From: Dactylorhiza incarnata
Lineage: Eukaryota; Streptophyta; Magnoliopsida; Asparagales; Orchidaceae
Assembly (NCBI GenBank): GCA_033032865.1
Contig: JAWHQI010000239.1
Coordinates: forward strand, 3,754,001 to 3,818,000
Direction: 5' to 3'
DNA length: 64,000 bases
Positions within the stretch are counted from its first letter, which is position 1; every line of letters begins with the position of its first letter. Shown here one piece after another: positions 21,038 to 32,177 of the stretch. Below the pieces are notes generated by a model that was not told the origin of the DNA, searched no databases, and worked only from the letters and a program-made list of their open reading frames with translations. Position numbers and translations under genes: made by a program.

Positions 21038-24036
21038 TTAAATTATACCTGAGAGAAATAACTCGGGGTACTCCGCCAACATCGTTTGCTCTTTCTCCCA
21101 AGAGAGCTCCTCTCGGCCGCAATTGTCCCACCGGACCTCGGCCATCTTGATTGCCTTGTTCCGTAACTGTCAGACTTCAGTGTCGTCGATGCGTATAGGC
21201 TTGACTTTTGTAGATAACCCACCATCAACCGGCACCTGGTCGATCACAACAATATGAGTAGGCTCTTGCACCGCCTTCCTCAATACTGAAATGTGAAACA
21301 CGTTGTGAAGCCCGCCCATCTCTGCGGATAGCGCAAGCTGATAAGCAGCATCACCAACACGCTCTGTGATCTCAAACGGCCCAAAGTACCTTGGACTGAG
21401 CTTTTTCAAGCGTCGAATCCTCGATACCCCTTTGAACGGTTTGATCTTTAAATAAACCCAGTTGCCGACGACAAACTCTAGGTTTATGTGCTTGACATTG
21501 CAGTACTTGACCTGCCTATCCTGAGCAATCAACAACCTCTCACGTATCGCCCAAATCGTCGAATTTGCTTCTTCGACATCTTTGCCCTTCAATAGCTTAG
21601 TGTCACCCGTGTTCGCCCAAGACAACGACGTACGACTCTTCCTACCATATAGGGCCTCAAAGGGCGTCATATGTATACTGGCTTTGCAGCTATTGTTGCA
21701 GGAGAACTCAATCGTATAAAGGTGGTCCTCCCATCTCTTTCCGATGTCTAAGACACACATTCAGAGCATATCCTCCAAAGTCATATTAGTTCTCTCAGTC
21801 TGCCCATCCGTTTGCGGGTGGAAGGCCGTGCTGAACTTCAACTTAGTACCCAATAGCTGGTGGATTAGCCTCCAATCCTTCGATGTGAACTGCCCATCAC
21901 GATCACTCACGATGCTATGCGGAACACCATTCAATCGCACAATACTATCAACATAAAGCTTTGCTAGCTTCTCCGCGGAGTCATCCTTTCGGTCCGGAAT
22001 GAAGTGAGATACCTTTGTCAAACGATCGACGATCACCCAAATGACATCGTTCCCATGTTGCGACCTTGGCAATCCGTGTATGAAATCCATAGATATATCA
22101 TCAAACTTCCATTTCTGAATCGACAAGGATTTTAGAAACCCACCGGTCTTTGACATTCGGCCTTCACCAACGCGCACGTGTGACACTTCACCACGTAGAG
22201 GGCAATGTCTTTCTTCAATCCTGGCCACGAAAAGAGTTTCTTCATATCCATGTACATTTTTGTACTCCCCGGATGAATTGAGTACTTGGAGAAGTGAGCT
22301 TCGTACATCAACTTATCGCGCTGTTTTCCATTGTTGGGGACGCACAATCTAGCATCCTTCCATAGGAGACCATCTTCGAATGAGAATTCGGCGTTAGACC
22401 CATCCACGGTCTCCGCCATATACCGCTTCATGCTCCCGTCAAGCTCCAAAGCCTGTCGGACTCGATCCGCAAGGTCGTATTGAACCTCCGTCCAGTTTAA
22501 GCATGTTGTAGTAGATGCTCTCCTATCAACACACGTGAGCTCCAAGGCCTCCAAGTCACGGATTAGACGCTCATCATGCATGAAAATCCAGTTTGCTTGA
22601 GCTGGAGCTCGCCTGCTCAACGCATCCACAACTACATTCCCCTTCCCAAGAGTGTAATGAATGTCGAAGGTGTAGTCCCAAAGGAACTCAATCCACCTCC
22701 TTTGCCGCATATTCAACTACTTCTGATTCAACAGGTACTTCAGGCTCTTGTGATCCATAAAAATGTCAATCTTCACGCTATACAAGTAATGCCGCCAAAT
22801 CTTAAGAGCGAACACCATGGCCGCCAACTCTAAGTCGTGGACCGGGTAGTTTCTCTCATGCACTTTCAACTAGCTCGAGCCATATGCAATCACCTTTCCA
22901 AATTAAACTAACACACAACCCAAGCCGCTCCCTGATGCGTCGCTTTAAATATCATAGCCTTCCGTACCACATGGAGAAAACAAAATGAGCGTCGTGGTCG
23001 GACGGCTCTTTAGCTCCTCAAAAGCTCGCCCGCACTCCGGCGACCAAACGAACTTCTGCTCTTTCCTAGTCAACATGGTGAGAGGTAGTGCGATCCTCGA
23101 GAAGTTCTCCACGAAGCGCCTATAGTAGCCTGCAAGTCCCAAGAAGCTTCAGACTTCCTCCACGTTTTTCAACACAGTTCACTCTCGGATTACCATTATC
23201 TTCGACGGATCCACTGCGATACCCTCTCCACTAACCACATGGCCACGGAACGCCACATTTGGAGAACATGTCGTATAACTGAGGCCTCCTCAGGATACTC
23301 AGAACTGTGCGTAGGTGATCTGCATGCTCTTCTTCGGACTGGGAGTAAACCAATATGTCGTCGATGAAGACGATCACGAATCGGTCCAAGTACTCGCGGA
23401 AAGTCCTATTCATCAAGTCCATGAATACCGACGACGCATTCGAGAGACCAAACGACATAACCGTGAACTCGTAGTGCCCATAACGGGTACTGAACGCCGT
23501 TTTGGGAAAGTCACTTTCCCGAATATTCAACTGATAGTAACCAGACTTTAAGTCTAGCTTTGAATGCACAGTCGATCCATCCAGCTGATCAAACAAGTCG
23601 TCGATTCTCGGAATTGGATACTTGTTCTTCTCCATCAGCTTATTCTGTTCGTTGTAGTCTATACATAGACGCAAGCTTCCGTTCTTCTTTTTCACAAACC
23701 GGTGCACCCTAAGGGGAAGAACTCGGGCGTACATAACCTTGCTCTAGTAGATCCTACAACTGAACCTTCAACTCTGCTATTTCCTTATGCGCTATACGGT
23801 ATGGTGAGTGTGACACGGGCTTTGCACCCGACACTAGCTCAATATAGAAATCACTCTCTCGCTGATGCGGAGCCCCAGGGAGTTCCTTAGGAAACAAGTC
23901 CACAAACTCCGCTACAACCGGGACATCACTCAAACTGGGTCTGGGCTCCGAAGACTCCACCAAAGTGAAGAACAACTCTGCGCCCTTCCGAACAGCCTTG
24001 ACCACTTGGAGAGCAGACATCATCATCTTGCTCGCT
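21038..24036 (-). pseudogene. ChrM pol: RT, RNase H, integrase, chromodomain; broken
   Basis: Reads from the TatB junction down to a stop at 21038-21040. Recognisable in order: the RT start with FVDLFPKELPGAP (about 23900); the RT core, with FIDDILVYS near 23350; the RNase H region (YYRRFVENFS at 23130; YTLGKGNVVVDALSRR at about 22640); the integrase zinc region (HPGSTKMYM ... CHTC, about 22290-22180); the integrase core (MDFIHGLPRS, VSDRDGQFTS, HPQTDGQTERTN, 22090-21790); and a tail with VFHISVLRK and a chromodomain-like end (MAEVRWDNCGREELSWEKE, about 21140-21085). Frames change at least at 23740, 23200, 22940, 22720, 22130 and 21180, and there are in-frame stops. It is non-functional. Confidence 0.9.
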
Positions 24037-24041
24037 CCACG

Positions 24042-24852
24042 TGTTTACCCAGAAATCGGCGATCCATCCAAGGAGACCAAAGCGTCCCGGGCGGTCTCAG
24101 CACATCTCGGGCGGTCTCAGCACATCTCGGGCGGTCTCAGCACGTCCCGGGTGGTCTCAACACGTCCCGGGCGGTCTCAACACGTCCTGGGCACTCTCAG
24201 CACCTCCCGGGTGGTCTCAGCACGTCCCGGGCGGTCTCAGCACGCCCCGGGCGGTCTCAGTACGTCCCGGGCGGCCTCAGCACGTCCCGGGCAGTCTCAG
24301 CACATCCCGGGCAGCTCGTTACTCTTAGACCTGCCCGTTTGGGCAGACCCTCGCGTCTATTAATAGAGGGGACGGGGTACGCAGGAGAGACTTCGGGGGG
24401 GGGGGGGATTCCAGCATCCAGCTTGTGGCCTGAGCGGCCTCGATTTCTGAGATCGCGACGATCTCAACCTCCTAGTGATCTCAGGCGATCTGCCAGGCGA
24501 TCTCGCCTCTGCCAGGCGGTCTCAGCTGTGCCAGGCGATCTCCATCAGCTCCCATCGACCCCGCCAACCCCTTTCCTGATCGCCAGCTTTTTCCTTCAAG
24601 CTTTGCATTATTTTTCTTGCATCTGGATGTAATATCAATTGTAATACAAGTTTTATATCAATGACATTACCCTCCGCAAGAGAGGCATTCGCCGCAACGG
24701 GTAGATCTGGTCTCGCCGCTTGCTCGCGACCATCTCTTTTCTCCCTCTCTCACTCCTTCACTCGTGGATCAAAGTAACCGACTACTCAACAGTTACCGCC
24801 CTCATCCTTCGGCTTAAGTAAGTGTGGACTTGGTACATTTTTGGTGCCAATA
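24042..24852 (+). repeat. 5' LTR of TatB with a degenerate 20-bp tandem array
   Basis: From TGTTTACCC to GGTGCCAATA (the 3' copy ends GGTGCCAACA). The array at 24086-24313 has about 11-12 units of a 20-bp motif (CCCGGGCGGTCTCAGCACGT consensus), many with substitutions. The TATA position reads TATTAATA (24358-24365), weaker than TATAAATA in the 3' LTR. I could not recognise a primer binding site just after 24852. Confidence 0.85.
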
Positions 24853-24901
24853 GAACAACACGCGACCTTCAGATTTTGAGTAGACGAACAAGCAGTCGGA
24901 A

Positions 24902-26155
24902 ATGGAGATATCGGAGGCTCGAGCTAATTCAAATGGTGCACTTACTCTGGAAGCTCTTGAGCTCCGCATAGAGCTTCGTCTGAAGCAATTTTGCCGAGAG
25001 ACCGCTCAGCGGTTGGAGCAGTCTCACCAGCAGTTGGATGTGATTAACCAAGCTCTAATAACCATCACTCAGCAACTACCTCCTCAAGACGCAACAACTG
25101 CAGCTCCTTTTTTACTACGTATCTCCCAACTCCTCCTTGTCTAGTTGAGGAGGAAGAGTCGTCTCCCTTCACCAATAGAATTTGTTCAGAGCTAGTTCCT
25201 AATAACTTTAGGGAGCATCGTTTGCCAGTTTTCTCTGGAGGAGAAGACCCTATCAGCCATCTTCAAGTTTTTGAATCAGCTATCTCTTTGAGAATTGTCT
25301 CAGATGAGATCAAGTGCAAATTGTTAGCTACATCCTTCAGCGGTCAAGCTAGAGAATGGTTTTATAAGCCGCCACCTCAATCAGTTACTTGCTTCGCTGA
25401 TCTCCGAAGAAAACTTCTCTTGAGGTTCACTACCTCAAGGAAGCGAAAGAGAGGCCCAGCAACTCTCTTTCAGATCAAGCAAGGGGATAATGAAACTCTT
25501 GCTCACTTCGTTGACAGATTCCAAAAGGAAATACTCGAAATTGTTGATACTAATCAGGACTTGTATCGAATCGCCTTAATACACGGGTTACATTAAGGTC
25601 TTCTCAAATTTGAAGTCAGCCGAAATGAACCCAAGTCTTATGGACATCTTATCAGCATAGCAAATCAGTTTTTTGAAGCAGAGGCAGTAAATCCTAATTT
25701 CGTTTCTTCTCTGAGTCAGATGACCCAACAATGGCAAATGAACTCTTATTACCAACATCCATCTTCGTCACAAAATATTCCGCAAGATAAAGATTTCAGA
25801 TCTTACTCCTTTCCTACGAATATATCTACTCAACTTCCGCAGCAAGATGCATCACCTGAATTCTTGAAAGCTTGTCCTATTCAGTCTTACAATCCAAGAA
25901 CACTCAAATTCGAAAATTATCAAGAAGAATACACTCAGCTTAATGTTCCCATGGAAAAAAGTTCTTCTGATTATATAAGATATGCCAGAGTTTAAAATTC
26001 CTCGCTCTATGAGATCAAATGCTAAGAATCGTCATGGTGAACTCTTCTTTAAATATTACTTAGACATTGGTCATAATACAGAATGTTGTCGAGCTCTTCG
26101 GAAGCTGGTAGATGAACTATGGAAAGCAGAAAAATTATAGGATTATCTTGCTCAA
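24902..26155 (+). pseudogene. TatB gag, broken
   Basis: Starts at ATG 24902 (MEISEARANSNG), with an N-terminal coiled coil (ALELRIELRLKQF, EQSHQQLDVIN). The capsid-like part is open at about 25160-25596: FSGGEDPISHLQVFESA, SFSGQAREWFYK, FKIKQ-like FQIKQGDNETLAHFV and FQKEILEI, typical of Tat gag. A stop follows HGLH at 25594-25596, after which the frame resumes (25598-25995). After further stops a relic of the zinc-knuckle region reads FFKYYLDIGHNTECC (about 26045-26095), with the first Cys lost. Breaks are at 25144, 25596 and 25995. It probably cannot make a functional particle protein. Confidence 0.8.
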
Positions 26156-27352
26156 TAATCTAATGATCTTTCCTCCACCAGAAACATAGTTACAAACAAA
26201 GAATTTCTCATTCAGTAAAAGTAGCGCATAGAGTAGAGATGAGATAGAATGTCATTTTATTTCTGGTTTCATATAACTCCCATTTGTTTGGAGTTTTCTG
26301 CATCTCTTCTTTTCTAGCTTTACTTGTAATAAGTATAACAGTAATTCAGGCTCTGCCAACAGCTATCGTCGCGAAGACTTTCTCAGCGGCCAGATATATC
26401 AGACCTTATATCCATATCCACTGCCGTATCCTCCATCACATACATTTATCCAATTATGTCTTAAGCTTTTTTCATTACTTTACTTTTTTTCTTTGTGCAT
26501 TAATACTTCTAGAACTGCGTGGATGTGAAGGGTGGAATTATCACCTCTGTTGTTTGATGTGAAGGGTGTATATACCACCTCTGATTATTCTTTCGGGCCG
26601 AAAACCCACCAAGACCACATCTCGCTAGAATTATTCGTAGATGTGCTGTGGTAGCCCAATTTGTTGCTCTGTGATGATTGTCATTAATTGCCATGATACC
26701 TTGTCGAGTTAATCGACTTGCTTTGCTTGAATATAGATGATCTGTTTGATAATGGATTGGTTGTGATGGATTACTAACAACTAATGTTAGGTTGGTGTGA
26801 TATTACTTGCAAGAGAAATAGACTAACTTTAGTATGTATCCAAATATACTGCCAAATAGCTAGACAATTATTTGTTGATCATTAATATTTCAGGTACCAT
26901 CAAATCCCATATGCATCATGTTGGAATTTCTGGATTCCAGAGTTTTCTATCCCGGACTCATAGTTAATCTATTCATAACTTCGGATTTCTCAAATCATAT
27001 ACTGAGTTGGGCATTAGCTGACATAATATCATTAGGAATATTATTATCAGCAAGTCAAAAATTATCTATCCATATTGACTTCACACTCATTGTTATGGAA
27101 TTTGTGAATATGAGGTTATCGGAATATTATCTTCCACTTCCACGAACATGAGTACTGCCTCATCTCTTCACATAGAGATATTATTTCATCAACACCAAAG
27201 CAAGTGATTGTGACTAAGCGTTCATATTCCCCTTTGTAAAGGAGTTGCTCTTTCTTATACACTTCAAATGTGAATAAAAATAAGTATCATCAAGTTGTCT
27301 CAGGTAACTGACATATCTTTATTTTTCATATACTATTTTTCATCTCTTTTGC
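26156..27352. other. TatB interior without coding signal
   Basis: This is where protease and pol should be. I find no RT, RNase H or integrase motif on either strand. The sequence is AT-rich with scattered stops and no recognised TE ends, which fits a large deletion or unrelated filler in a non-autonomous element. Confidence 0.6.
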
Positions 27353-27796
27353 AGATAGAAACTGGTGTTCGCAAGTTTTCCTTCAGGTACTCGTGTATTA
27401 TATTTCATATACCTGTTCTTAATCACTTTTGCAGATAGAAACAGGTGTTCGCGAGTTTTCCTTCAGGTCCTCGCGTATTATATTTCATATACCCGTTCTT
27501 CATCTCTTTTGCAGATAGAAACAGGTGTTTGCGAGTTCTCTTTAGGTACTCGCATAATATGTTTCTTTTATACCTACTTTGACTACTCTTTTGCAGAGAT
27601 AAGCAGGTGCTTGCGAGTTCTCTTCAGGTACTCGCATAATATGTTTCTTTTATTCATTCTTTGACTACTCTTTTGCAGAGTTAAGTAGGTGCTCGCAAGT
27701 TCTCTTCAGACACTTGCATAATATGTTTCTTTTATACCTGCTTTGACTACTCTTTTGCAGAGATAAGCAGGTACTCGCAAGTTCTCTTCAGGTATT
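27353..27796 (+). repeat. Six imperfect tandem units of about 75-80 bp with splice-site-like edges
   Basis: Each unit runs: a CTCTTTTGCAG-like tract, AGATA, an AA(C/G)CAGGTG block, (T/C)GCGAGTTCTCTTCAGGTACTCGC, then AT-rich spacer and a TACCTG(T/C)TT block. Thus every unit has an acceptor-like TTTTGCAG and a donor-like CAGGTACT some 45 bases on. TACCTGCTT and AAGCAGGTA (27736-27774) pair perfectly; in the first units the pair is ACCTGTT/AACAGGT. The array lies shortly before the 3' LTR. Confidence 0.75.
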
Positions 27797-27909
27797 CACA
27801 CTCTTTTTACACATGATCTGTCATGACAGAGAAGGAGGATCTCGATTCTCGTGGGTAAGTTTTATTTTTTCGAAGTTTTTGTCTAAACTTGAAAAAAATG
27901 CGGGGATCA

Positions 27910-28765
27910 TGTTTACCCAGAAATCGACGATCCATCCAAGGCGACCAAAGCGTCCCAGGCAGTCTCAGCACATCCCGGGAGGTCTCAACACGTCTTGGGC
28001 GGTCTCAGCACGTCCCGGGCGGTCTCAGCACGTCCCGGGCGGTCTCAGCACGTCCCGGGCGGTCTCAGCACGTCCCGGGCGGTCTCAGCACGTCCCGGGC
28101 GGTCTCAGCACGTCCCGGGCGGTCTCAGCACGTCCCGGGCGGTCTCAGCACGTCCCGGGCGGTCTCAGCACGTCCCGAGCGGTCTCAGCACGTCCCGGGC
28201 GGTCTCAGCACGTCCCAGGCGGTCTCAGCACGTCCCGGGCAGCCTGTTACTCTTAGATCTGCTCGTTCGGGTAGGCCCTCACGTCTATAAATAGAGGGGA
28301 GGGGGTACGCAGGGGAGACTTCGGGGGGAATTCCAGCCTCCAGCTTGTGGCCTGAGCGGTCTTGTTTTCTGAGACCGCGATGACCTCAGCCTCCTCCTAG
28401 CGATCTCAGGCGATCTCGCCTCTGCCAGGCGGTCTCAACTCTGCCAGGTGATCTCCATCAGCACCCATCGACCCGGGCGACCTCTTTCTTGATCGCCAGC
28501 TCTTTCCTTCAAGCTTTGCATTATTTTTCATGCATCTGGATGTAATCTCAATTGTAATACAAGTTTTATATCAATGACATTGCCCGCCGCAAGAGAGGCA
28601 TTCACCGCTACGGGTAGATCTGTTCTCGCCGCTTGCTCGCGGCCATCTCTTTTCTCCCTCTCTCACTTCTTCACTCGTGGCTCAAAGTAACCGACTACTC
28701 AACAGTTACCCCCATCATCCTTCGGTGTGAGCAAATGTGGACTTGGTACATTTTTGGTGCCAACA
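27910..28765 (+). repeat. 3' LTR of TatB with a homogeneous 20-bp tandem array
   Basis: From TGTTTACCC to GGTGCCAACA. The array (27954-28242) has 14-15 units; the central units are identical CCCGGGCGGTCTCAGCACGT. The 5' LTR copy is shorter and more varied. TATAAATA is at 28285-28292. Because 20 is not a multiple of 3, all three frames read open through the array, giving misleading long ORFs. Confidence 0.9.
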
Positions 28766-28770
28766 CCACG

Positions 28771-29883
28771 CAACCCAGAAAAGGTTGTCTCGCCTCCGAC
28801 GTTCTTTCCCAGCCTTGACCACCTGCGTGCTCGCTACTTCGAGAGCCAGTCCATGCCAAAGATCACATCAAACTTTGATAGCTTGAACCCGCCACACGAA
28901 CGTACTCCAAAGCTCGACTCCCAGTCTTCGGAAGGCCGCTCCGACATGCACGGGCCATGTGACCCACCTTCCCGCAAGTGTATAACACGTCACAGGACCC
29001 CACACAGTCGTGGCTCCTGAAACAGTTGAGGGAGCTGGCTCTGCAAATCTGGACTTCTTCCCGTGTCTCCTTTAACTCAGACTTTGAGCGAGAGGATGAC
29101 ACCTCGAATTCTGGCTTGTGGGCACTCAAACCCTTCCTGCGCCGGACCCTATGCATGCCTTGTTCCAGGGATCTGGCGGTCTGCGCCAAGACGTGAAAAC
29201 CAAACATCATCGGTCCCGCAAGTAGTAGCCTTAAGTCATCCCGAAGTCCTTCGTATAACTTGTTTGTTTGTCTCCTCATCCTCCAACAATGACCCCGCAT
29301 AGCGACCAAGTCTGGTGAATTCGTGCAGGTAATCGTCTACCGAGTGATCACCCCGAGTTAAACGCCTTAACTGGTTGATGCACTGGGCAGGGGGGATAAA
29401 TCTCTGGAGGAACAACTCCGAGAATTCACCCATCGAGATATCAGTAACTTCTCTTCCACCAAACTTGTGCACTTCTATTTCTTCCGTGGTTGTCACCGTC
29501 AAGGTTTTCTTTATTCTCGAAAGCCAGTCCTCTGCTTCCGTTGGGGATTCGGTCCCCGAGAAAGTTGGAGGGTGGAAGCTTAGAAAGTGCTTCAGTTGGT
29601 CACGTGCTCGCCCCACAGCTACATGCTCAAATCTATGCTCAAAGCTAGGCTCCACTGCAGGTTCCACTCTAGGCTCCACTGCAGCAACCGGCACCGGGGC
29701 CACATCAGGAGTGGGAGTAGCAGGTTGTACTAGCCTTGCTGACTGTGCATTCATCATAACGAAGACTGCTTCGGCGACCAATCTAATCATTTCAGCAGAG
29801 GGAGTGGCCGCTGGCACCTCAGCAGACGCGCTACTTTCCGCAGTGTTACGGGGTTGGGACTGCCCTGCAGCACTCCTAGTCAC
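28771..29883 (-). pseudogene. ChrM gag and protease relic
   Basis: Gag starts at ATG 29883 (MTRSAAGQSQPRN). A low-complexity Pro/Val region is followed by the capsid start (LKHFLSFHPPTFSGTESP, EAEDWLSRI). About 50 usual residues of capsid are missing before FSELFLQRFIPPAQ. After SLLEDEETNKQ the frame shifts (29240-29310) and continues with YEGLRDDLRLLLAG, ending in a zinc-knuckle relic, YTCGKVGHMARAC, in which the first Cys is Leu. Most of the protease is deleted: only VIFGMDWLS (about 28830) remains before TatB interrupts. It is clearly non-functional. Confidence 0.85.
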
Positions 29884-30105
29884 ATATAATCATGCAACAC
29901 ACAATTTAGTGAGCGAAACACATCAAAACAGCAATCAAGAAACGCTCAGGTTCTGCATACAAGCATGTTTTTCATTCATAAGTGGGCATTCTTATCAAGT
30001 TTTGTCATTTTAGGTGAACGCACAACACGTTCACTCCACCCCTTAAAAGGGTTCGTCCTCGAACCTAGACGATACGAATCAAAAACCCTATGTCTGACAC
30101 AAATT
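29884..30105 (-). other. ChrM leader with decayed primer binding site
   Basis: Next to the LTR edge the minus strand reads AATTTGTGTCAGACATAG. This resembles the usual TTGGTATCAGAG primer site of related elements, with several changes. The rest is untranslated leader up to the gag ATG at 29883. Confidence 0.55.
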
Positions 30106-31535
30106 TGTAAAACCTTGCCTATACAAACAATATAATAATTGATCCGGCCGGGACCCCACGACATATTGAACACACAAGCTAACATTAAAGATGATAACAG
30201 AAAAGTAAGACCACTCAGAGTAAATAGAAACGCACTAGAGGAAGCTTTGATTAAAAACATGAATGTCCACGACAACACCAGAAATGAAAACCAGTACATG
30301 GTTCCGGCCTTATGACCTTACATTACATCCAAATGTATCAGTACAAAAGTGTTAAACATACACCAGCACGCAGACCGACAATACATGTAAAGCAGTAAAG
30401 AGTTTGGCCTTCGAGGACTGGCTCAGCATAGGGCTTCCGCCCACTATTTCCCGCTTGGCTCGCCAGGACCTATACCATACACAAATAGGAGGTAAACGAG
30501 GGTCAGCTATGAGCTGACCACAAACCACGCAACGATCCCACCCCCCGACCATTCTAGTCGGCTCTGGGGCGGGTTACCGCTCACCTGCAAGCAAGCCGTA
30601 TTATGCAGTATGTAATAAACAAGAAAGTGCGACTACTCTACACAAGGTGTGGTTTCAATTACAATCAATTCATCTAGGTTGAGCATATAAATAAAGGGAA
30701 CCTAGGTATGCAATTGATGATGATCGGGTTCGCCCGAAAGCTCACTGCAACCGCCTAAGCAAACACGCATGAGGCTAACATATCATCACAACAACTCTAA
30801 CGCGGGTACTCACGACCACGTGCTTCATGCACACAAGACATGCAATAGGTCTCACGAGCACTACCACCAAGCTAAGTTACATGAACTTAGATAACAATTG
30901 AGCTTTTATCGGTCAAGGCGTCAAAGCCTATCGCAATCTCTTCCATGATCGAGCAACATCCAAGAGGTATCCCTCACACTGAGCCGCATGGGACGGGTTC
31001 GGTTCGGCCTTTGCCCGTGCTCAATACACCGTGTAATCATCACGATGCGGGTGCAGCTTCCCCTAGGTCCGGGAACAAAGTTAACATAAACAATGCTAAT
31101 ACACTATGCTACGCACCCCATCCGCACAAGGGATCAAGGGCTTCACACACACTATCGACGTAGGAGGTCCAAGTCAACTCCAATACGATTGGTGGTGAAG
31201 GTTTGCATTCAACCACCTAACACTCATTGGGCTTTCGTTTGGTGCTCCCTGAGCTCCCTTGATCACAAACCCTGCAACGAAATGATGCATTTCTTGGAGT
31301 CATTCTCCGGTTCGCAAACTAGGCTTAACCTAAATGCAACGTCACAAGCACCTCACCGATCCGGGCCTACGACCATGGGTAGGCTTCACGCAGAATGCCT
31401 AAATCCGCACGACTACCAGATTCTTTACATGCAAATAATACCGGGGACGGACATAATCGACCCGGGGTTCCAATGAACCAAAGAGTGTCTTGTACTCGCT
31501 AATTAGCGGAGGAGACGCGCCCTATGCAAGCATAT
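30106..31535 (-). repeat. 5' LTR of ChrM, left part, cut by CopA
   Basis: Starts TGTAAAACCTTGCC, matching 18652 onward, and runs in parallel with the first LTR (for example TCGACGTAGGAGGT at 31155 and 19728) until CopA enters after CATAT (31531-31535). It resumes at 54564. Confidence 0.9.
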
Positions 31536-31718
31536 TGTTAGAAAAGCCCATGTAAAGGCCCATATTGGAGCCTCTTTTCTTGTTTCTCTCTCTCTCTTCT
31601 CTTTAGTCCCACATCATGTATAAGGATTTCCTCTCTCTTTCTCCCTCCTATATATATGTATTCATACATTGTATTTCATACATAGAAAGGAATATACAAG
31701 CTTTGGCTCTTTCTTACA
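31536..31718 (+). repeat. 5' LTR of CopA (183 bp)
   Basis: TGTTAGAAAAGCCC to TTTCTTACA. It differs from the 3' LTR (181 bp) by one substitution and one CT unit. The primer site TGGTATCAGAGC follows at 31719-31730. Confidence 0.95.
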
Positions 31719-31730
31719 TGGTATCAGAGC

Positions 31731-32177
31731 CATCGGTCTCCCCCCTGCTGCCAGCTCTGCTTCTTCCAGCTTCCTCTCCTCTTTGGCTCTCTTATAGCCT
31801 TCTCCTCCCCGACACGTGGGACCCGCCTCTCCCGAGCTCTCTTTGATCCAGCGATCTCCCGAATCTACTCCTCGCAGCGACCTCCTCACAGCGGTCTCCC
31901 GGGCTTCTCCTCGCAGCACTTCTAAAGCTCCTCTTGCGGTCTCCAACCGCAGAACTCCCGAGCTCCTCCTGCGATCTCATCGACCGATCTCCCTCTCCTG
32001 CTCCTCCCGCGGTCTCCTCCTGCGGTCTCTAGCTGTTGTTTCCAACTGCGGTCTCCGCCTGATCGCATCTCACTGACCGGTCTCCATCGACCGATCCCTC
32101 TCTGATCTCGCGATCTCCCAATCGGTCTCCTACCCAGCGGTCTCCTGTTCGCAGGATCACTGTCGAGGTCGCCTCCA
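31731..32177 (+). other. CopA leader, rich in degenerate GCGGTCTCC motifs
   Basis: C/T-rich sequence in which GCGGTCTCC, GCGATCTCC and CTCCTCGCAG recur many times at irregular spacing. No coding domain. The low-complexity leader reads on into the first open codons at 32178; the likely gag start is the ATG at 32404 (MGSSSDQIVHPDG). Confidence 0.6.

Larger units (their letters stand above)
24042..28765 (+). mobile_element. TatB: non-autonomous Tat-related gypsy element without pol, inserted in ChrM
   Basis: LTRs at 24042-24852 and 27910-28765; exact TSD CCACG at 24037-24041 and 28766-28770. LTR start (TGTTTACCCAGAAATCG) and internal LTR blocks match TatA. The interior carries only a broken Tat-type gag (24902-26155) and a 3' repeat array; no protease, RT or integrase is seen. 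The preceding purine tract AAAAAATGCGGGGATCA (ending 27909) is like that of TatA, so a TatA-like relative could supply enzymes. LTR divergence outside the arrays is near 7 percent by eye over 190 bp. Confidence 0.88.

Noticed and set aside
27954..28242. Regular repeats that look like a CRISPR array
   Set aside because: Units abut without spacers, lie inside an LTR, and the DNA is plant nuclear.
27889..28294. Three overlapping open frames encoding Ser/Arg/Pro-rich repeats
   Set aside because: All come from the 20-bp LTR array, whose period is not a multiple of 3, so every frame stays open. The same applies to 23865-24632.
29375..30013. Plus-strand open frame over the ChrM gag
   Set aside because: Antisense shadow of gag; the minus frame carries capsid motifs.
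31719..31730. TGGTATCAGAGC strings as tRNA gene fragments (also at 45410, 17523, 42149, 63016)
   Set aside because: They are primer binding sites next to LTR ends; no tRNA cloverleaf surrounds them.
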